Source: JBMYZL01 sp049610385 (GTDB taxonomy: Bacteria > Bacteroidota > Bacteroidia > Flavobacteriales_D > Sanyastnellaceae). From it: a DNA stretch of 64,000 nucleotides. The stretch is from positions 4,856-68,855 of the forward strand of contig JBMYZL010000015.1 in the NCBI GenBank assembly GCA_049610385.1, given 5' to 3'. Below the pieces are notes generated by a model. That model worked only from the letters and a program-made list of their open reading frames with translations. It searched no databases and was not told the DNA's origin. Positions 33,342-42,201 of this stretch are shown piece by piece (the first letter of the stretch is position 1; every line of letters starts with the position of its first letter). The translations under genes and the position numbers were made by a program.

Positions 33342-35114
33342 TCAGCAGGGCTGACCAAACACACCGAGAAAAATCAGCAGGTCTGCCACGGAGACAGCAT
33401 TGTCGCTGTTGAGATCTCCGAAGCATGGGTCGCCAGAACCGGGGCCGCACAAGCACAATTCAAGGCCATCAGGCACACCATTCTCATCGGTGTCAACCAT
33501 GGTGGGGTCTGTGCCATATGTGGTGATTTCGAGGGCGTCACTCAAGCCATCGCCATCACTGTCTTCACAGGCGTCTCCTGTGCCATTGTTGTTGAAATCA
33601 TTTTGATTGGCATTTGCAATGTTCATGCAATTGTCGAGGCTGTCAGGCACACCATCTTCGTCCGAGTCAGCGGGTTCTACCACAACAACACCTGCACTTA
33701 AATCGGCGATGACCAAGCTGTGATCGGAGGCTTGCAGGGTCGTCCCTGCGTCCAGCCCATAAGCATCAAGCCGCAGCCCATCCATTTCTGCGGTGTTCAG
33801 CACGAAGGAACGAACCACATCTAGTGAGGCATCCGATGTGATGATGTAGTCCAATTTCCCCGGCAACCATTCACTTTCGGGGTTTTCCCAAGTGTAGTCC
33901 ATGGGGTGGTCACTTTGTACGATGGGCCATTCCGTGAAATCTGTTCCATCCGCGTCGGGCACGAAATCCGGACCAAAAGTGGTTTCGTCGTGGATGTCTC
34001 CTGAGACCAAGGTGTGAATGGGATTTGACAAGCCCACCATGTTCAAATCTCCCCCATACACCAAGGGCAGGGGGTTGGGCCAGGATTGGTCCCCATTCAA
34101 ACCATCTCGTAAGAAACCCATAAACTCATCGGCCTCAGCCTGTCTTTGAGCCTCATTGTTGGGTCCTCCACAACACTTCAAGTGACTGGAAACGAACAGC
34201 ATTCGGGCGCCGAGAAGGGATTCGACATCAATCAATACGGGAAATTGACGATGGACGGATGCGTGGGTTTCCACAATGGGAAATTGTGAGGCGACCATCA
34301 AGTCCCAATCGTCCTTGACGACGTGCCACTCATTGCCATCAGGTAAAGGCAACCATTGATTCAACTTGTTTCGGACGGCATTGGCAGAAGTGTTGGAAAC
34401 CTCGGACAACCCGAGGATATCTGGGTGGGTAGCTGCAAGCATAGCGGCCATTGCAGATTCTGCTTCAGCATTGCCAATTCGGCCATTCAGGTTCCAGAAA
34501 CCAACCCGCAACAAAGCACTTGGGTGGGGTTCCAATGGGGTGGCAAAAGATGGGGTGACTGATGGGGTGAAGTCCACAGCGATGCCTCCTACAGGGAAAC
34601 CCGATTGGGTTTCTGTGTTGTACATCATGATGCGACAAGCGTCTGAATTGACCAGATCAGCATCGGTACGTCGGATGGCCAATTCAAATTTTTCGGCACT
34701 GTATGTGGGTGCGATGTTCAAGCCCAAATCATTCAGGCTTTCAATTCCGGTGCCACCTGTGTAGCGAATCACCTGGCGATCGGGAAAGTCAACTAAAATA
34801 TCGACACCCAACCCTTGTTCGGCATAATCGACGCCTGTCGCAGAATCATCATCCACATCAATCAACATCAGGGTGCCATGGCTGATGATGGTTTCATCCA
34901 ATGCCACGGGCTCTTCGAGGTCCAATCGCACAAACAGCCAGTCGTCATTGTGCGTCAACCCGATTTGGGCGAAGCCATCACCGGGAATTTCGGAAGCCAC
35001 CATCTGAATGTTTCCCCAATCCTCGAAGGTGTTGTCCAAACTGATTTGAGATGATGCGGTTTTCCAGGAAAAACAAAGCAACATCGCCCAGAAAAAAGCG
35101 AGAAAACGAGACAT
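33342..35114 (-). CDS. Secreted endonuclease/exonuclease/phosphatase-family protein with Ca-binding and dockerin-like tail
   Basis: 590 aa with a signal peptide (residues 1-22). After a beta-rich N-terminal domain (23-200) comes an EEP domain (about 205-470). Its catalytic motifs are FWNLNG (Asn), GLSEVSN (Glu), VSSHLKC, GGDLNM (Asp/Asn), LDYIITS and ASDHSLV (Asp-His). Metal-dependent cleavage of DNA, RNA or phosphoesters outside the cell is expected. The C-terminus has thrombospondin type-3-like calcium repeats (DSDEDGVPDSLDNC, DSDGDGLSDALE) and ends in GDLNSDNAVSVADLLIFLG followed by VFGQPC, an EF-hand or dockerin-like motif. No standard T9SS domain is visible. It converges on the lamin-tail protein gene. 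Confidence 0.9.
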   Translation of the reverse strand: MSRFLAFFWAMLLCFSWKTASSQISLDNTFEDWGNIQMVASEIPGDGFAQIGLTHNDDWLFVRLDLEEPVALDETIISHGTLMLIDVDDDSATGVDYAEQGLGVDILVDFPDRQVIRYTGGTGIESLNDLGLNIAPTYSAEKFELAIRRTDADLVNSDACRIMMYNTETQSGFPVGGIAVDFTPSVTPSFATPLEPHPSALLRVGFWNLNGRIGNAEAESAMAAMLAATHPDILGLSEVSNTSANAVRNKLNQWLPLPDGNEWHVVKDDWDLMVASQFPIVETHASVHRQFPVLIDVESLLGARMLFVSSHLKCCGGPNNEAQRQAEADEFMGFLRDGLNGDQSWPNPLPLVYGGDLNMVGLSNPIHTLVSGDIHDETTFGPDFVPDADGTDFTEWPIVQSDHPMDYTWENPESEWLPGKLDYIITSDASLDVVRSFVLNTAEMDGLRLDAYGLDAGTTLQASDHSLVIADLSAGVVVVEPADSDEDGVPDSLDNCMNIANANQNDFNNNGTGDACEDSDGDGLSDALEITTYGTDPTMVDTDENGVPDGLELCLCGPGSGDPCFGDLNSDNAVSVADLLIFLGVFGQPC

Positions 35115-35144
35115 TCAGTTGGGATTTTGAGCGAAAGTTACGGG

Positions 35145-35152
35145 TACATTTG
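35145..35152 (+). promoter_or_regulatory. Promoter -7 element (TACATTTG) for the EamA transporter
   Basis: A perfect TAnnTTTG 13 nt before ATG 35166. On the other strand the same 50-bp gap carries TAACTTTC (35133-35140, one mismatch), a possible -7 box for the nuclease gene, so the divergent promoters lie almost on top of each other. Confidence 0.45.
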
Positions 35153-35165
35153 CGAAGTGAGACCA

Positions 35166-36095
35166 ATGGAGATGAACCGCCGACAGAGCACTTGGATGCT
35201 CCACTTCATTGTCTTGATCTTCGGGTTCACTGGGATTTTGGGAAAGTTGATTGAGGTGGATGCGATGCGGGTGGTGTTTTGGCGGGTTTTGTTGGGTGGA
35301 GGTCTGGTGGCGGTCTACTTGCTTTGGACGGGACGGCTCCGCTGGTTTCGGGGAGTTTCGCTCGTCCAGGTGGCGGTTGTGGGGTGCATTGCAGGTGCCC
35401 ATTGGGTTGCGTTTTTTCAAGCCATCAAGGTGAGCAATGTTTCGGTGGCTCTGGCGACGTTGGCTTCTGTGCCTTTGTTTGTGGGGTTGGTGGAGCCGGT
35501 GGTGCATCGGCGACGAGTGGATTGGCGGGAATTGGTCTTGGCAATCGTCATTTCTCTCGGATTGATGTTGATTGTTTTTGCCCCATCGGGGGCCGAAACG
35601 GTTGATGCCCACGGGGGCAATCACTTGGCTGGCGTGGCTTGGGCGCTGTTGTCTGCTTTTTTGGCCGCGGTGTTCAGCACCCTCAATTCAGTTTTGGTGA
35701 AAACGTATGACTCGGCGAATTTGACACGGTTGGAAATGCTGTCGGCGGCCTTGGGATTGGGGTTGATTTTTGCGATCGAGGGTTCGCTTTGGGAAGCAGG
35801 ATTTTGGCGTTTGAGTGCCATGGATTGGTTGTGGATTTTGTTGCTCGCTACGTTTGCCACAGCATTTGCCTACTTGATGAGCATTGAAGTGATGCGACAA
35901 TTGACCCCATTTACCACAGCGATGGCCATCAACATGGAACCGGTGTATGCGATTCTTTTGTCTGCTTGGATTTTTGGGGAATCCGAAAGGATGGGTTTGT
36001 GGTTCTATCTCGGTGCTTTTGTAGTGATTGGCGCCGTGGCTTTGGATGCATGGATGAAGCGGCGTTCGCGCCAAAAACAGTCGGCTACCAATTGA
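35166..36095 (+). CDS. EamA/DMT-family transporter
   Basis: 309-aa inner-membrane protein with ten hydrophobic helices in two halves, each an EamA repeat. A conserved segment near the end of the second half reads EPVYAILLSAWIFGES, the hallmark of this family. These carriers export or import small metabolites such as amino acids or nucleosides; substrate cannot be read from the sequence. ATG 35166 is preferred (ATG 35172 also possible); codons further upstream overlap the promoter. It converges on hemW with 11 nt between stops. Confidence 0.92.
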   Translation: MEMNRRQSTWMLHFIVLIFGFTGILGKLIEVDAMRVVFWRVLLGGGLVAVYLLWTGRLRWFRGVSLVQVAVVGCIAGAHWVAFFQAIKVSNVSVALATLASVPLFVGLVEPVVHRRRVDWRELVLAIVISLGLMLIVFAPSGAETVDAHGGNHLAGVAWALLSAFLAAVFSTLNSVLVKTYDSANLTRLEMLSAALGLGLIFAIEGSLWEAGFWRLSAMDWLWILLLATFATAFAYLMSIEVMRQLTPFTTAMAINMEPVYAILLSAWIFGESERMGLWFYLGAFVVIGAVALDAWMKRRSRQKQSATN

Positions 36096-36106
36096 CGGTT
36101 TCCCGG

Positions 36107-37252
36107 TCAATCCACTTCAAAAAAACGCGCTGCGATCGTGTCGCCGACCAACCATTGAGATTCCGGAATTTGGGCTTTGTTGGGCGCCGTCATTTGAAGC
36201 ATCCCTTGGGTCAAAGCTCTGGCCCAAGCTTCGGGTTCAGATTTGTCTGGCCGGATGCCGAATGTGTTCTCCAGCTGTTCCAAATCAATGCCTTTGGTGG
36301 TCCGAAATCCAGTCATCAGTGTTTCGTTGTATCGGTCTCGTGATGACAATTCTTCCGATTCACAGGGCAAATCGACGGGATTTTTGGCTTGCTGCATAGA
36401 TTGAAGATAGCGGGGGTTGTTTGCCCAATTGGCCCATCGATATTTCAAACCATCAAAACCATGCGCACCCGGTCCCACTCCGATGTAAGCTGCGCCAGAC
36501 CAGTATTGACTGTTGTGGATGGCTTGCGCGCCGGGTTTGGCAAAATTGGACACTTCATAGTGTTCAAAACCGGCGTTGGCGGTCAAAACACACAAACGTT
36601 CATAAGCCTTTGAAACTTGAGTTTCGTCCACATCAGGGGCCAAACCCTGAGCAACTTGACGCCCCAAGACGGTTTTCGGTTCAACGGTGAGCATGTAAGC
36701 AGAGAGATGACCCACCGGCAAGGACAACATGCGATGCAGGTCATTTGTCCAATCCTCGGTTGTCCGTCCCGGCAAGCCATAGATCAAATCGGTAGTCAAG
36801 TGCTTGAATCCAGCTTTTGCTGCCGTTTCGATGGCACGTTGCGCTTGTTCACCAGTGTGTTTGCGGTTCATCCATCCCAGGAGTCTGTCGTCAAATGTTT
36901 GGACGCCGATGGAGAGTCGGTTGATTCCGGCATCCAACCACGCTTCACAACGTTCTGCGGAAATGTCTTCTGGATTGGCTTCCAGCGTGGATTCGGCCCA
37001 TGAACGACTTGGGTTCAGTTTTTTGGCGCGTTGGATCAACAAGTCAATCCAATGGGGGTCGATCAGGGAGGGGGTTCCTCCACCGAAGTAGAGGGTGTCA
37101 ATGGGCTGAGGGGATATGGCCATCCGAATGGCCAATTCTTGATCGATTGCCCGAATCATCTCCGGGATGCGCTTCAATTGCGTGGAAAAATGAAAATCGC
37201 AGTAATGGCAAGCCGCTCTGCAAAATGGAATGTGAATGTAAATCCCCGACAC
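36107..37252 (-). CDS. hemW: Radical SAM heme chaperone HemW (coproporphyrinogen oxidase-like)
   Basis: 381 aa. The N-terminus SGIYIHIPFCRAACHYCDFH carries the radical SAM cluster motif C-x3-C-x2-C, followed by LYFGGGTPSL and IGVQTFDD. The Cys spacing and lack of the fourth HemN cysteine indicate HemW, which delivers heme to respiratory proteins. GTG 37252 gives the family's standard start; an in-frame ATG at 37294 would add 14 residues and make its start codon overlap that of the divergent biotin carrier gene. Confidence 0.93.
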   Translation of the reverse strand: MSGIYIHIPFCRAACHYCDFHFSTQLKRIPEMIRAIDQELAIRMAISPQPIDTLYFGGGTPSLIDPHWIDLLIQRAKKLNPSRSWAESTLEANPEDISAERCEAWLDAGINRLSIGVQTFDDRLLGWMNRKHTGEQAQRAIETAAKAGFKHLTTDLIYGLPGRTTEDWTNDLHRMLSLPVGHLSAYMLTVEPKTVLGRQVAQGLAPDVDETQVSKAYERLCVLTANAGFEHYEVSNFAKPGAQAIHNSQYWSGAAYIGVGPGAHGFDGLKYRWANWANNPRYLQSMQQAKNPVDLPCESEELSSRDRYNETLMTGFRTTKGIDLEQLENTFGIRPDKSEPEAWARALTQGMLQMTAPNKAQIPESQWLVGDTIAARFFEVD

Positions 37253-37292
37253 GCTGTAAAGTTCGGGGGGAAATCGCAGTAACTTGGCGTCC

Positions 37293-37790
37293 ATGGAAAC
37301 CGAAGTTCGTTTTACCGATGAAAGGTCCGTTCAGGTGCCTGCCGACGCCGGTGGAATGGGGGATTGGGTTTGGACGCCACAAGGTCCAGGGGCCTATGAT
37401 GTCCGGTTATCGAAAGGAAGAAACTTGCGGGTTGAAATGATTCAAACTCCGGATCGGAAGGGCCACGTGGTTATTCGGGTTAACGGGGTTTTGAAGCGAA
37501 TGCAAATTGTGGATGGGCGGCAGGCGTTGCTGGAGCGAATGGGGATGGGCAACACAGAAAGTGCAAGCCTGGACCGGGTCGAAGCGCCGATGCCGGGAAA
37601 GGTGCTGTCTGTTGCGGTAGCTGCGGGCAGCGAAGTGGAAGAAGGAGACGTTTTGCTCGTTTTGGAGGCCATGAAGATGGAAAACGTCATTCGGGCACCA
37701 CGCGATGGGCGTTTGGCAGAGGTGCATTCGAAGACTGGTCTTGCAGTTGAAAAGGGGGCACTTTTGGTGATATACGAATCGGGAAAATGA
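37293..37790 (+). CDS. Biotin carboxyl carrier protein (biotinyl-lipoyl domain)
   Basis: 165 aa. The C-terminal domain (about residues 95-165) has the biotinylation motif EAMKM with Lys128 and APMPGKV at its start. The N-terminal 90 residues form a beta-rich domain found in biotin subunits of acyl-CoA carboxylases and decarboxylases of Bacteroidota. The carboxylase and carboxyltransferase subunits are not in the window, so the enzyme it serves is unknown. ATG 37293; a TTG at 37284 is possible. Its stop overlaps the next start (ATGA), coupling it to a T9SS cargo gene. Confidence 0.93.
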   Translation: METEVRFTDERSVQVPADAGGMGDWVWTPQGPGAYDVRLSKGRNLRVEMIQTPDRKGHVVIRVNGVLKRMQIVDGRQALLERMGMGNTESASLDRVEAPMPGKVLSVAVAAGSEVEEGDVLLVLEAMKMENVIRAPRDGRLAEVHSKTGLAVEKGALLVIYESGK

Positions 37791-38797
37791 AGCGTTGGAC
37801 AAACATGCACTTGAAAAGGTGGTTTTGGGCTTTGTGGGTGATATGCACTTTTTGTTGGGCATCTGAGGTGTCAGGCCAAACCTGTGACAACCCCACCCTG
37901 TTGTGCGGAGAACAATGGGATTCGATGTCCATTCAAGACACATCCTTGTTGCCCTTTGGCTGCATCGACAGCCCTTGGTTGACAGTGGGAACATTCACCA
38001 CGAACAGCATCACATCGGTTGCTGGCCATGTGGAGGTCAACATTTCAGGCATCAACTGCAGTGCGGGTGGCGTTCCGAATTTGTTGAAGGCCATGGTGGT
38101 CAAACCGAATCAACAAGATTTTTGTGATCAAGCGGCTTACGTGCCGGTTTCCGATTGTGTGGAATCGGCATCAGATTTTTCCTTGATTACAGTGGATTTG
38201 GATCCCAATGCGAAATACCTGTTGCTTGTGGGAACGGCGCAAGACGTGGAGGCCTCCACATGTGAGTTGCAGGTGTACATCGAAGGCCCTGCCATCGGCA
38301 TTGATGCATGTTGCACGGCGAATTTGGTTCCTGGGGAATCGGTGACGTTGACAGTGGATGGGGGAGATCCGGATTTGGGATACACTTGGTTTCCTGGCAC
38401 GGGCTTGAACACAGTTTCTGGCCCTGAGGTGGTGTCCTCGCCAGAAGGGGACATCACTTATGTTGTGAACGGATTCATCGGGGCGTGTGCCTATTCCGAT
38501 GATGTCACTGTGACGGTAGGGAACCCCTTTGATATTCCCACCGGCTTTACACCGAACGATGACCTGATTAATGACTTGTGGCTGATTCCAGGTTTGCTGG
38601 CTTATGAAAAGGCTGAAGTTCGGGTCTTCAACAGGTTGGGTGCGGAGGTTTTTCGGTCCATTGGTTATGTGTCAGCTTGGGATGGTCGACAGGGGGGGAA
38701 GCCCGTGTCTGAGGGGACATACTATTACGCGATTGATTTGAATGACCCTGGTCTGCCCTTGGACCCCATTACTGGTTATGTAAGCATTGTGAGATGA
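37787..38797 (+). CDS. Secreted protein with gliding motility-associated (CHU_C type B) T9SS C-terminal domain
   Basis: 336 aa with a signal peptide (ends about residue 30, EVSGQ). The middle region is Cys-rich and beta-rich (residues 31-240) with no recognised enzyme fold. The C-terminal 85 residues start IPTGFTPNDDLINDLW and include VRVFNRLGAEVFRS, WDGRQGGKPVSEGTYYYAI and a final beta strand. This is the type B sorting domain used by SprB-like adhesins. It overlaps the biotin carrier gene (4 nt) and the PorP/SprF gene (4 nt). Cargo of this type is normally exported with a dedicated SprF partner, which follows directly. Confidence 0.92.
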   Translation: MKRWTNMHLKRWFWALWVICTFCWASEVSGQTCDNPTLLCGEQWDSMSIQDTSLLPFGCIDSPWLTVGTFTTNSITSVAGHVEVNISGINCSAGGVPNLLKAMVVKPNQQDFCDQAAYVPVSDCVESASDFSLITVDLDPNAKYLLLVGTAQDVEASTCELQVYIEGPAIGIDACCTANLVPGESVTLTVDGGDPDLGYTWFPGTGLNTVSGPEVVSSPEGDITYVVNGFIGACAYSDDVTVTVGNPFDIPTGFTPNDDLINDLWLIPGLLAYEKAEVRVFNRLGAEVFRSIGYVSAWDGRQGGKPVSEGTYYYAIDLNDPGLPLDPITGYVSIVR

Positions 38798-39729
38798 GGT
38801 GGAGAACAATCACAGCCATTGGGGTCGTTTGCATATCCATGACTGCAGCCGCTCAGCAGCTACCAGTTCGGACTACGGCCATGATGAATCCGTTCCAAGA
38901 CAACCCGGCTTTGGCGGGCTCCGTGGAATGTTTGGATTTGCACTTTGGTCAACGCGCCCAATGGGCTGGGTTTGAAGGCGCTCCCACCACATCATTTGTC
39001 AATATCCATGGCCAAATGACTGAGCAAGGCCCAAACTTCCATGGTGTGGGCGGTCGTGTTGAATCAGACGAGGCGGGCCCATGGGGTCACCTGGCTGTGA
39101 ATGTGGCTTATGCCTACAATTTGAAAATGACTTCCGGCGCGAGATTGGCTGCGGGTTTGAGCGCTGGCCTTTATCAATTTCGACTCAACCAATCCATGAT
39201 TGACCTGCCTGATGTGGAGGTGGCCAATGACCCGGCGTTCCAGGGGGAATCGGCTTTTGTATTCCCGTCTTTGGACGTCGGTTTGGCACTGTATGAGCGA
39301 GAGTGGTTTGTGGGTTTGAGCTTGATCAATGCTACGGGTGCCAGTTTGGGCAACATTGGTGCGCAATCAGAATTCAAGCGGCATTTCGCTTTGACGGCCA
39401 ATGCGAAAATGGAGCTTTATCGAGATTGGAGTTTTCGGCCGAGTACTCAGGTTCGGATTGCGCCTTCCGTTCCGGCTTCAGCGGATTTGATGTTGGCTTT
39501 GGATTACAATGAAATCGCTGGGTTTGGATTGGGTTATCGAACGGGAACAGCGTTGTTGGCCATGGCGAAGGTCAAGGTTTTGGATTACTTGTCCATCGGC
39601 TATTCGTATGGGCTGACGACCTCTGTGATGCGAGCGGCTTCGGCCAATTCACATGAAGTGGTCATCGGAATCAATGCTTGCGGAGGGAATTCGAGGGGTC
39701 GTTACGTGTCTTGTCCAGCTTATGACTGA
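38794..39729 (+). CDS. PorP/SprF-family type IX secretion outer-membrane protein
   Basis: 311 aa with a signal peptide (ends about residue 20, TAAAQ). It has the start typical of the family (MMNPFQDNPALAGSVECLDL, then RAQWAGFEGAPTTSFVNIHG) and repeated amphipathic beta strands expected to form an outer-membrane barrel. PorP/SprF proteins bind type B sorting domains and keep the cargo at the surface. Its ATGA overlap with the cargo gene indicates strict co-expression. Confidence 0.93.
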   Translation: MRWRTITAIGVVCISMTAAAQQLPVRTTAMMNPFQDNPALAGSVECLDLHFGQRAQWAGFEGAPTTSFVNIHGQMTEQGPNFHGVGGRVESDEAGPWGHLAVNVAYAYNLKMTSGARLAAGLSAGLYQFRLNQSMIDLPDVEVANDPAFQGESAFVFPSLDVGLALYEREWFVGLSLINATGASLGNIGAQSEFKRHFALTANAKMELYRDWSFRPSTQVRIAPSVPASADLMLALDYNEIAGFGLGYRTGTALLAMAKVKVLDYLSIGYSYGLTTSVMRAASANSHEVVIGINACGGNSRGRYVSCPAYD

Positions 39730-39734
39730 TTTGG

Positions 39735-41234
39735 ATGGGATTGCGATCGGAACAATTGGTCTCCCGTCGGCAATGGTGGAATCGTGCCTTGTTGATTTCA
39801 GCGATGTTGATTGTGGTGGCGACACTTTGGTATTCGAACAACATTGCTCAGCGCATTCGGCAAGAAGAACAATCCCGTGTTCGGGTTTGGTCTGAAGCGA
39901 TTCGACAACGTGCTGAACTCGTTCGTTACACACAAGAACTGTTCGAGGAATTGAGTGCCGAGGAACGGGAAAAGGCCGATCGTTTGGCCGATGCATATCG
40001 CTTGGTGGACAGTCCGCCATCGGGCATGGATTTGACTTTTGTGACGGAGTTTTTGTGGGCGAATAAAACCATTCCAGTATTGATCGTTGACGAAACGGGT
40101 CAGGAGTTGTATGCCGTCAACATCCGTGAAGGGGTGAATCGCGATTCGTTGCGAATGGCGATGAAATCCAACCACGAGCCCATTGTTTTTCAGGAGGTAG
40201 GTCATCAAGTTTATTGGTCAGAAAGCACTCGATTCAATGAGCTGAAGTCCACAATGAAAGAGTTAATTAATTCATTTATTTCTGAAACTGTAATGAACTC
40301 GGCATCGGTGCCAGTGGTGCTTTTGGATGCCACCAAATTGCATGTTCTCAGGCATCAGGGTGTAGCGGATGAGGATGTGGATGACCCGAACCGTTTGAAG
40401 GAATTGCTGGCGGAAATGGAGTCGGCCAACACCCCGATTTCGATTCAATTGCCAGACGGCTTGCATTATATCTACTTTGCCGACTCAGCTGTGCTGACGC
40501 AATTGCAATATTTTCCTTTTGTGCAATTGACGTTGATTGCTGTTTTTCTCCTTGTGGCTTATCTGATTTTCAGCAGTTTCCGCCGTTCTGAACAGGACCA
40601 AGTTTGGGTGGGCATGGCGAAAGAAACGGCGCATCAATTGGGCACGCCGATGTCCTCTTTGATGGCTTGGACGGGTTTGCTTGAGGGCATCAGTGAAATT
40701 CCGAGGGAGTATTTGGCCGAAATGAACAAGGACATTGAGCGGTTAAATGTTGTTGTGGATCGATTCAGTAAAATTGGATCGAAACCAGAACTGCAAAATC
40801 AGCCCATTGCCGACCTCATTGACTCTACAGTGGAATACATGCGACCTCGGGTTTCGGCCAAGGTGGATCTCTCATTCGATTGCCTTGTCGAGATGCGGGA
40901 AGCCAAAGCCAAACTGAGCCCGTCTCTGTTCAGTTGGGTATTGGAAAATCTGATTCGAAATGCGGTGGATGCCATGGATGGTGAAGGTCAGATTGAATTG
41001 ACCCTCCAGTCTGCTGGTGAAGGCACGGTGTTGCTTGTACGGGATACAGGCAAAGGCATTCCCAAGTCCCGTTGGAAGGATGTTTTCGCCCCAGGTTACA
41101 CCACAAAAACACGTGGCTGGGGCTTGGGTCTATCCTTGGTCAAGCGGATTATAGAGGAATACCACAACGGTGAGATTTTTGTCAAAGAATCGGCCAAAAA
41201 TGGCGGCACCACTTTTTGTATTCGTTTTCGATGA
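39735..41234 (+). CDS. Membrane sensor histidine kinase, orphan
   Basis: 499 aa. Two membrane helices (about residues 17-35 and 262-282) enclose a periplasmic sensor of about 220 residues with no recognised fold. The cytoplasmic part has the phospho-acceptor helix with KETAHQLGTPMSSL (about 295-308), then the N-box LENLIRNAVDAM, the G1 box RDTGKGI and the G2 box GWGLGLSLVKRI. The HQLGTP variant is common in Bacteroidota kinases. No response regulator gene is adjacent; it starts 5 nt after the PorP gene, so it may be expressed with the T9SS pair. Confidence 0.92.
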   Translation: MGLRSEQLVSRRQWWNRALLISAMLIVVATLWYSNNIAQRIRQEEQSRVRVWSEAIRQRAELVRYTQELFEELSAEEREKADRLADAYRLVDSPPSGMDLTFVTEFLWANKTIPVLIVDETGQELYAVNIREGVNRDSLRMAMKSNHEPIVFQEVGHQVYWSESTRFNELKSTMKELINSFISETVMNSASVPVVLLDATKLHVLRHQGVADEDVDDPNRLKELLAEMESANTPISIQLPDGLHYIYFADSAVLTQLQYFPFVQLTLIAVFLLVAYLIFSSFRRSEQDQVWVGMAKETAHQLGTPMSSLMAWTGLLEGISEIPREYLAEMNKDIERLNVVVDRFSKIGSKPELQNQPIADLIDSTVEYMRPRVSAKVDLSFDCLVEMREAKAKLSPSLFSWVLENLIRNAVDAMDGEGQIELTLQSAGEGTVLLVRDTGKGIPKSRWKDVFAPGYTTKTRGWGLGLSLVKRIIEEYHNGEIFVKESAKNGGTTFCIRFR

Positions 41235-41261
41235 AGCCCAATCTGATTGATGTTGATAAGC

Positions 41262-41269
41262 TAATTTTG
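41262..41269 (+). promoter_or_regulatory. Promoter -7 element (TAATTTTG) before the glycan gene set
   Basis: A perfect TAnnTTTG 8 nt ahead of ATG 41278, in the 43-nt gap after the histidine kinase gene. It suggests that the three glycan genes have their own transcript. A -33 element is not clear. Confidence 0.4.
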
Positions 41270-41277
41270 AAGGTTGA

Positions 41278-42201
41278 ATGATGAAAACAATGGGTCGTGG
41301 TTTGAAGCTGATGACAAGCTTGTTGAGGCGCGCGACCGCTTGGTTCAGGGTGCCGCTTGTGATTTTCCTTCGAGAAAAGGGATGGATTCGGCCGATCGAA
41401 TCTTTGGTTTTTCATTTGCGAAAAAGCGCGAGCAAGGCCAAGGGAACATCCAATCTTGCGCTGGAAGATGCGAAGTTGCTGATCATTTGCGCGAATTACA
41501 ACCATGCCAATTGGCTATCAGGGTGCATAGACTCCATTCGGAATCAGGATTTTTTGAATTGGAATTTGGTTGTGGTTGACGATGTTTCAACCGATCGTTC
41601 GGTTGAGGTCCTTGCCGAGGCGTTAGCTTTGGATCAACGAATTCACGGGATTGAACTGAATGAAAATTCAGGAGCTTATTTGGCGCGCAACACCGGTTTG
41701 AAATTTGCTGAAGGCTGGGACTGGACACATGTCTGCTTCATCGACCCAGATGATTTGGCCGCGCCACATTGGTTATCTCACCTGCTCGAGCTGTTCGATT
41801 CAAAAACCCAGTTTGTCCGCCCTTGGCTCCAACGAATGGATGCGGATTTGAAACAGGTTTTGAGAAATTACCACGGGCATTGTCAAACCATGTACACCCG
41901 AGATATATGGAATGCATTGGGGGGCTTCATGGATGTTCGGGTTGCGGGGGATACAGAATTCTTATTTCGCGCATTGAGGTATGTGGACCTTCTTCAGCTG
42001 GAGTACCGTTTTGCATTTGATGTTTGCCAAATGTGCAGAGAACATGGGGGAAATGCTTCAAAGCAGCAACTGCAACCGAGGAAAAGATGGCTGGAAGGAC
42101 GACATCAAGAAATCTCAAACATCCAAGGTGTTGAGGGCTTACATGAGCCGGCCCAATGGACGCCATTTCAAGTCCTAGAGGCCGGGAAAAACGAACATTG
42201 A
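41278..42201 (+). CDS. Glycosyltransferase family 2 (GT-A)
   Basis: 307 aa. The GT-A nucleotide-sugar fold begins at about residue 63 (LLIICANYNHANWLSGCIDS), with VVVDDVSTDRS, ENSGAYLARNTGLKFA and the metal-binding DxD as FIDPDD. The N-terminal 60 residues are basic and hydrophobic and may attach it to the membrane. Donor and acceptor are unknown. It overlaps the sulfotransferase start by 1 nt (TGATG). Confidence 0.92.
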   Translation: MMKTMGRGLKLMTSLLRRATAWFRVPLVIFLREKGWIRPIESLVFHLRKSASKAKGTSNLALEDAKLLIICANYNHANWLSGCIDSIRNQDFLNWNLVVVDDVSTDRSVEVLAEALALDQRIHGIELNENSGAYLARNTGLKFAEGWDWTHVCFIDPDDLAAPHWLSHLLELFDSKTQFVRPWLQRMDADLKQVLRNYHGHCQTMYTRDIWNALGGFMDVRVAGDTEFLFRALRYVDLLQLEYRFAFDVCQMCREHGGNASKQQLQPRKRWLEGRHQEISNIQGVEGLHEPAQWTPFQVLEAGKNEH

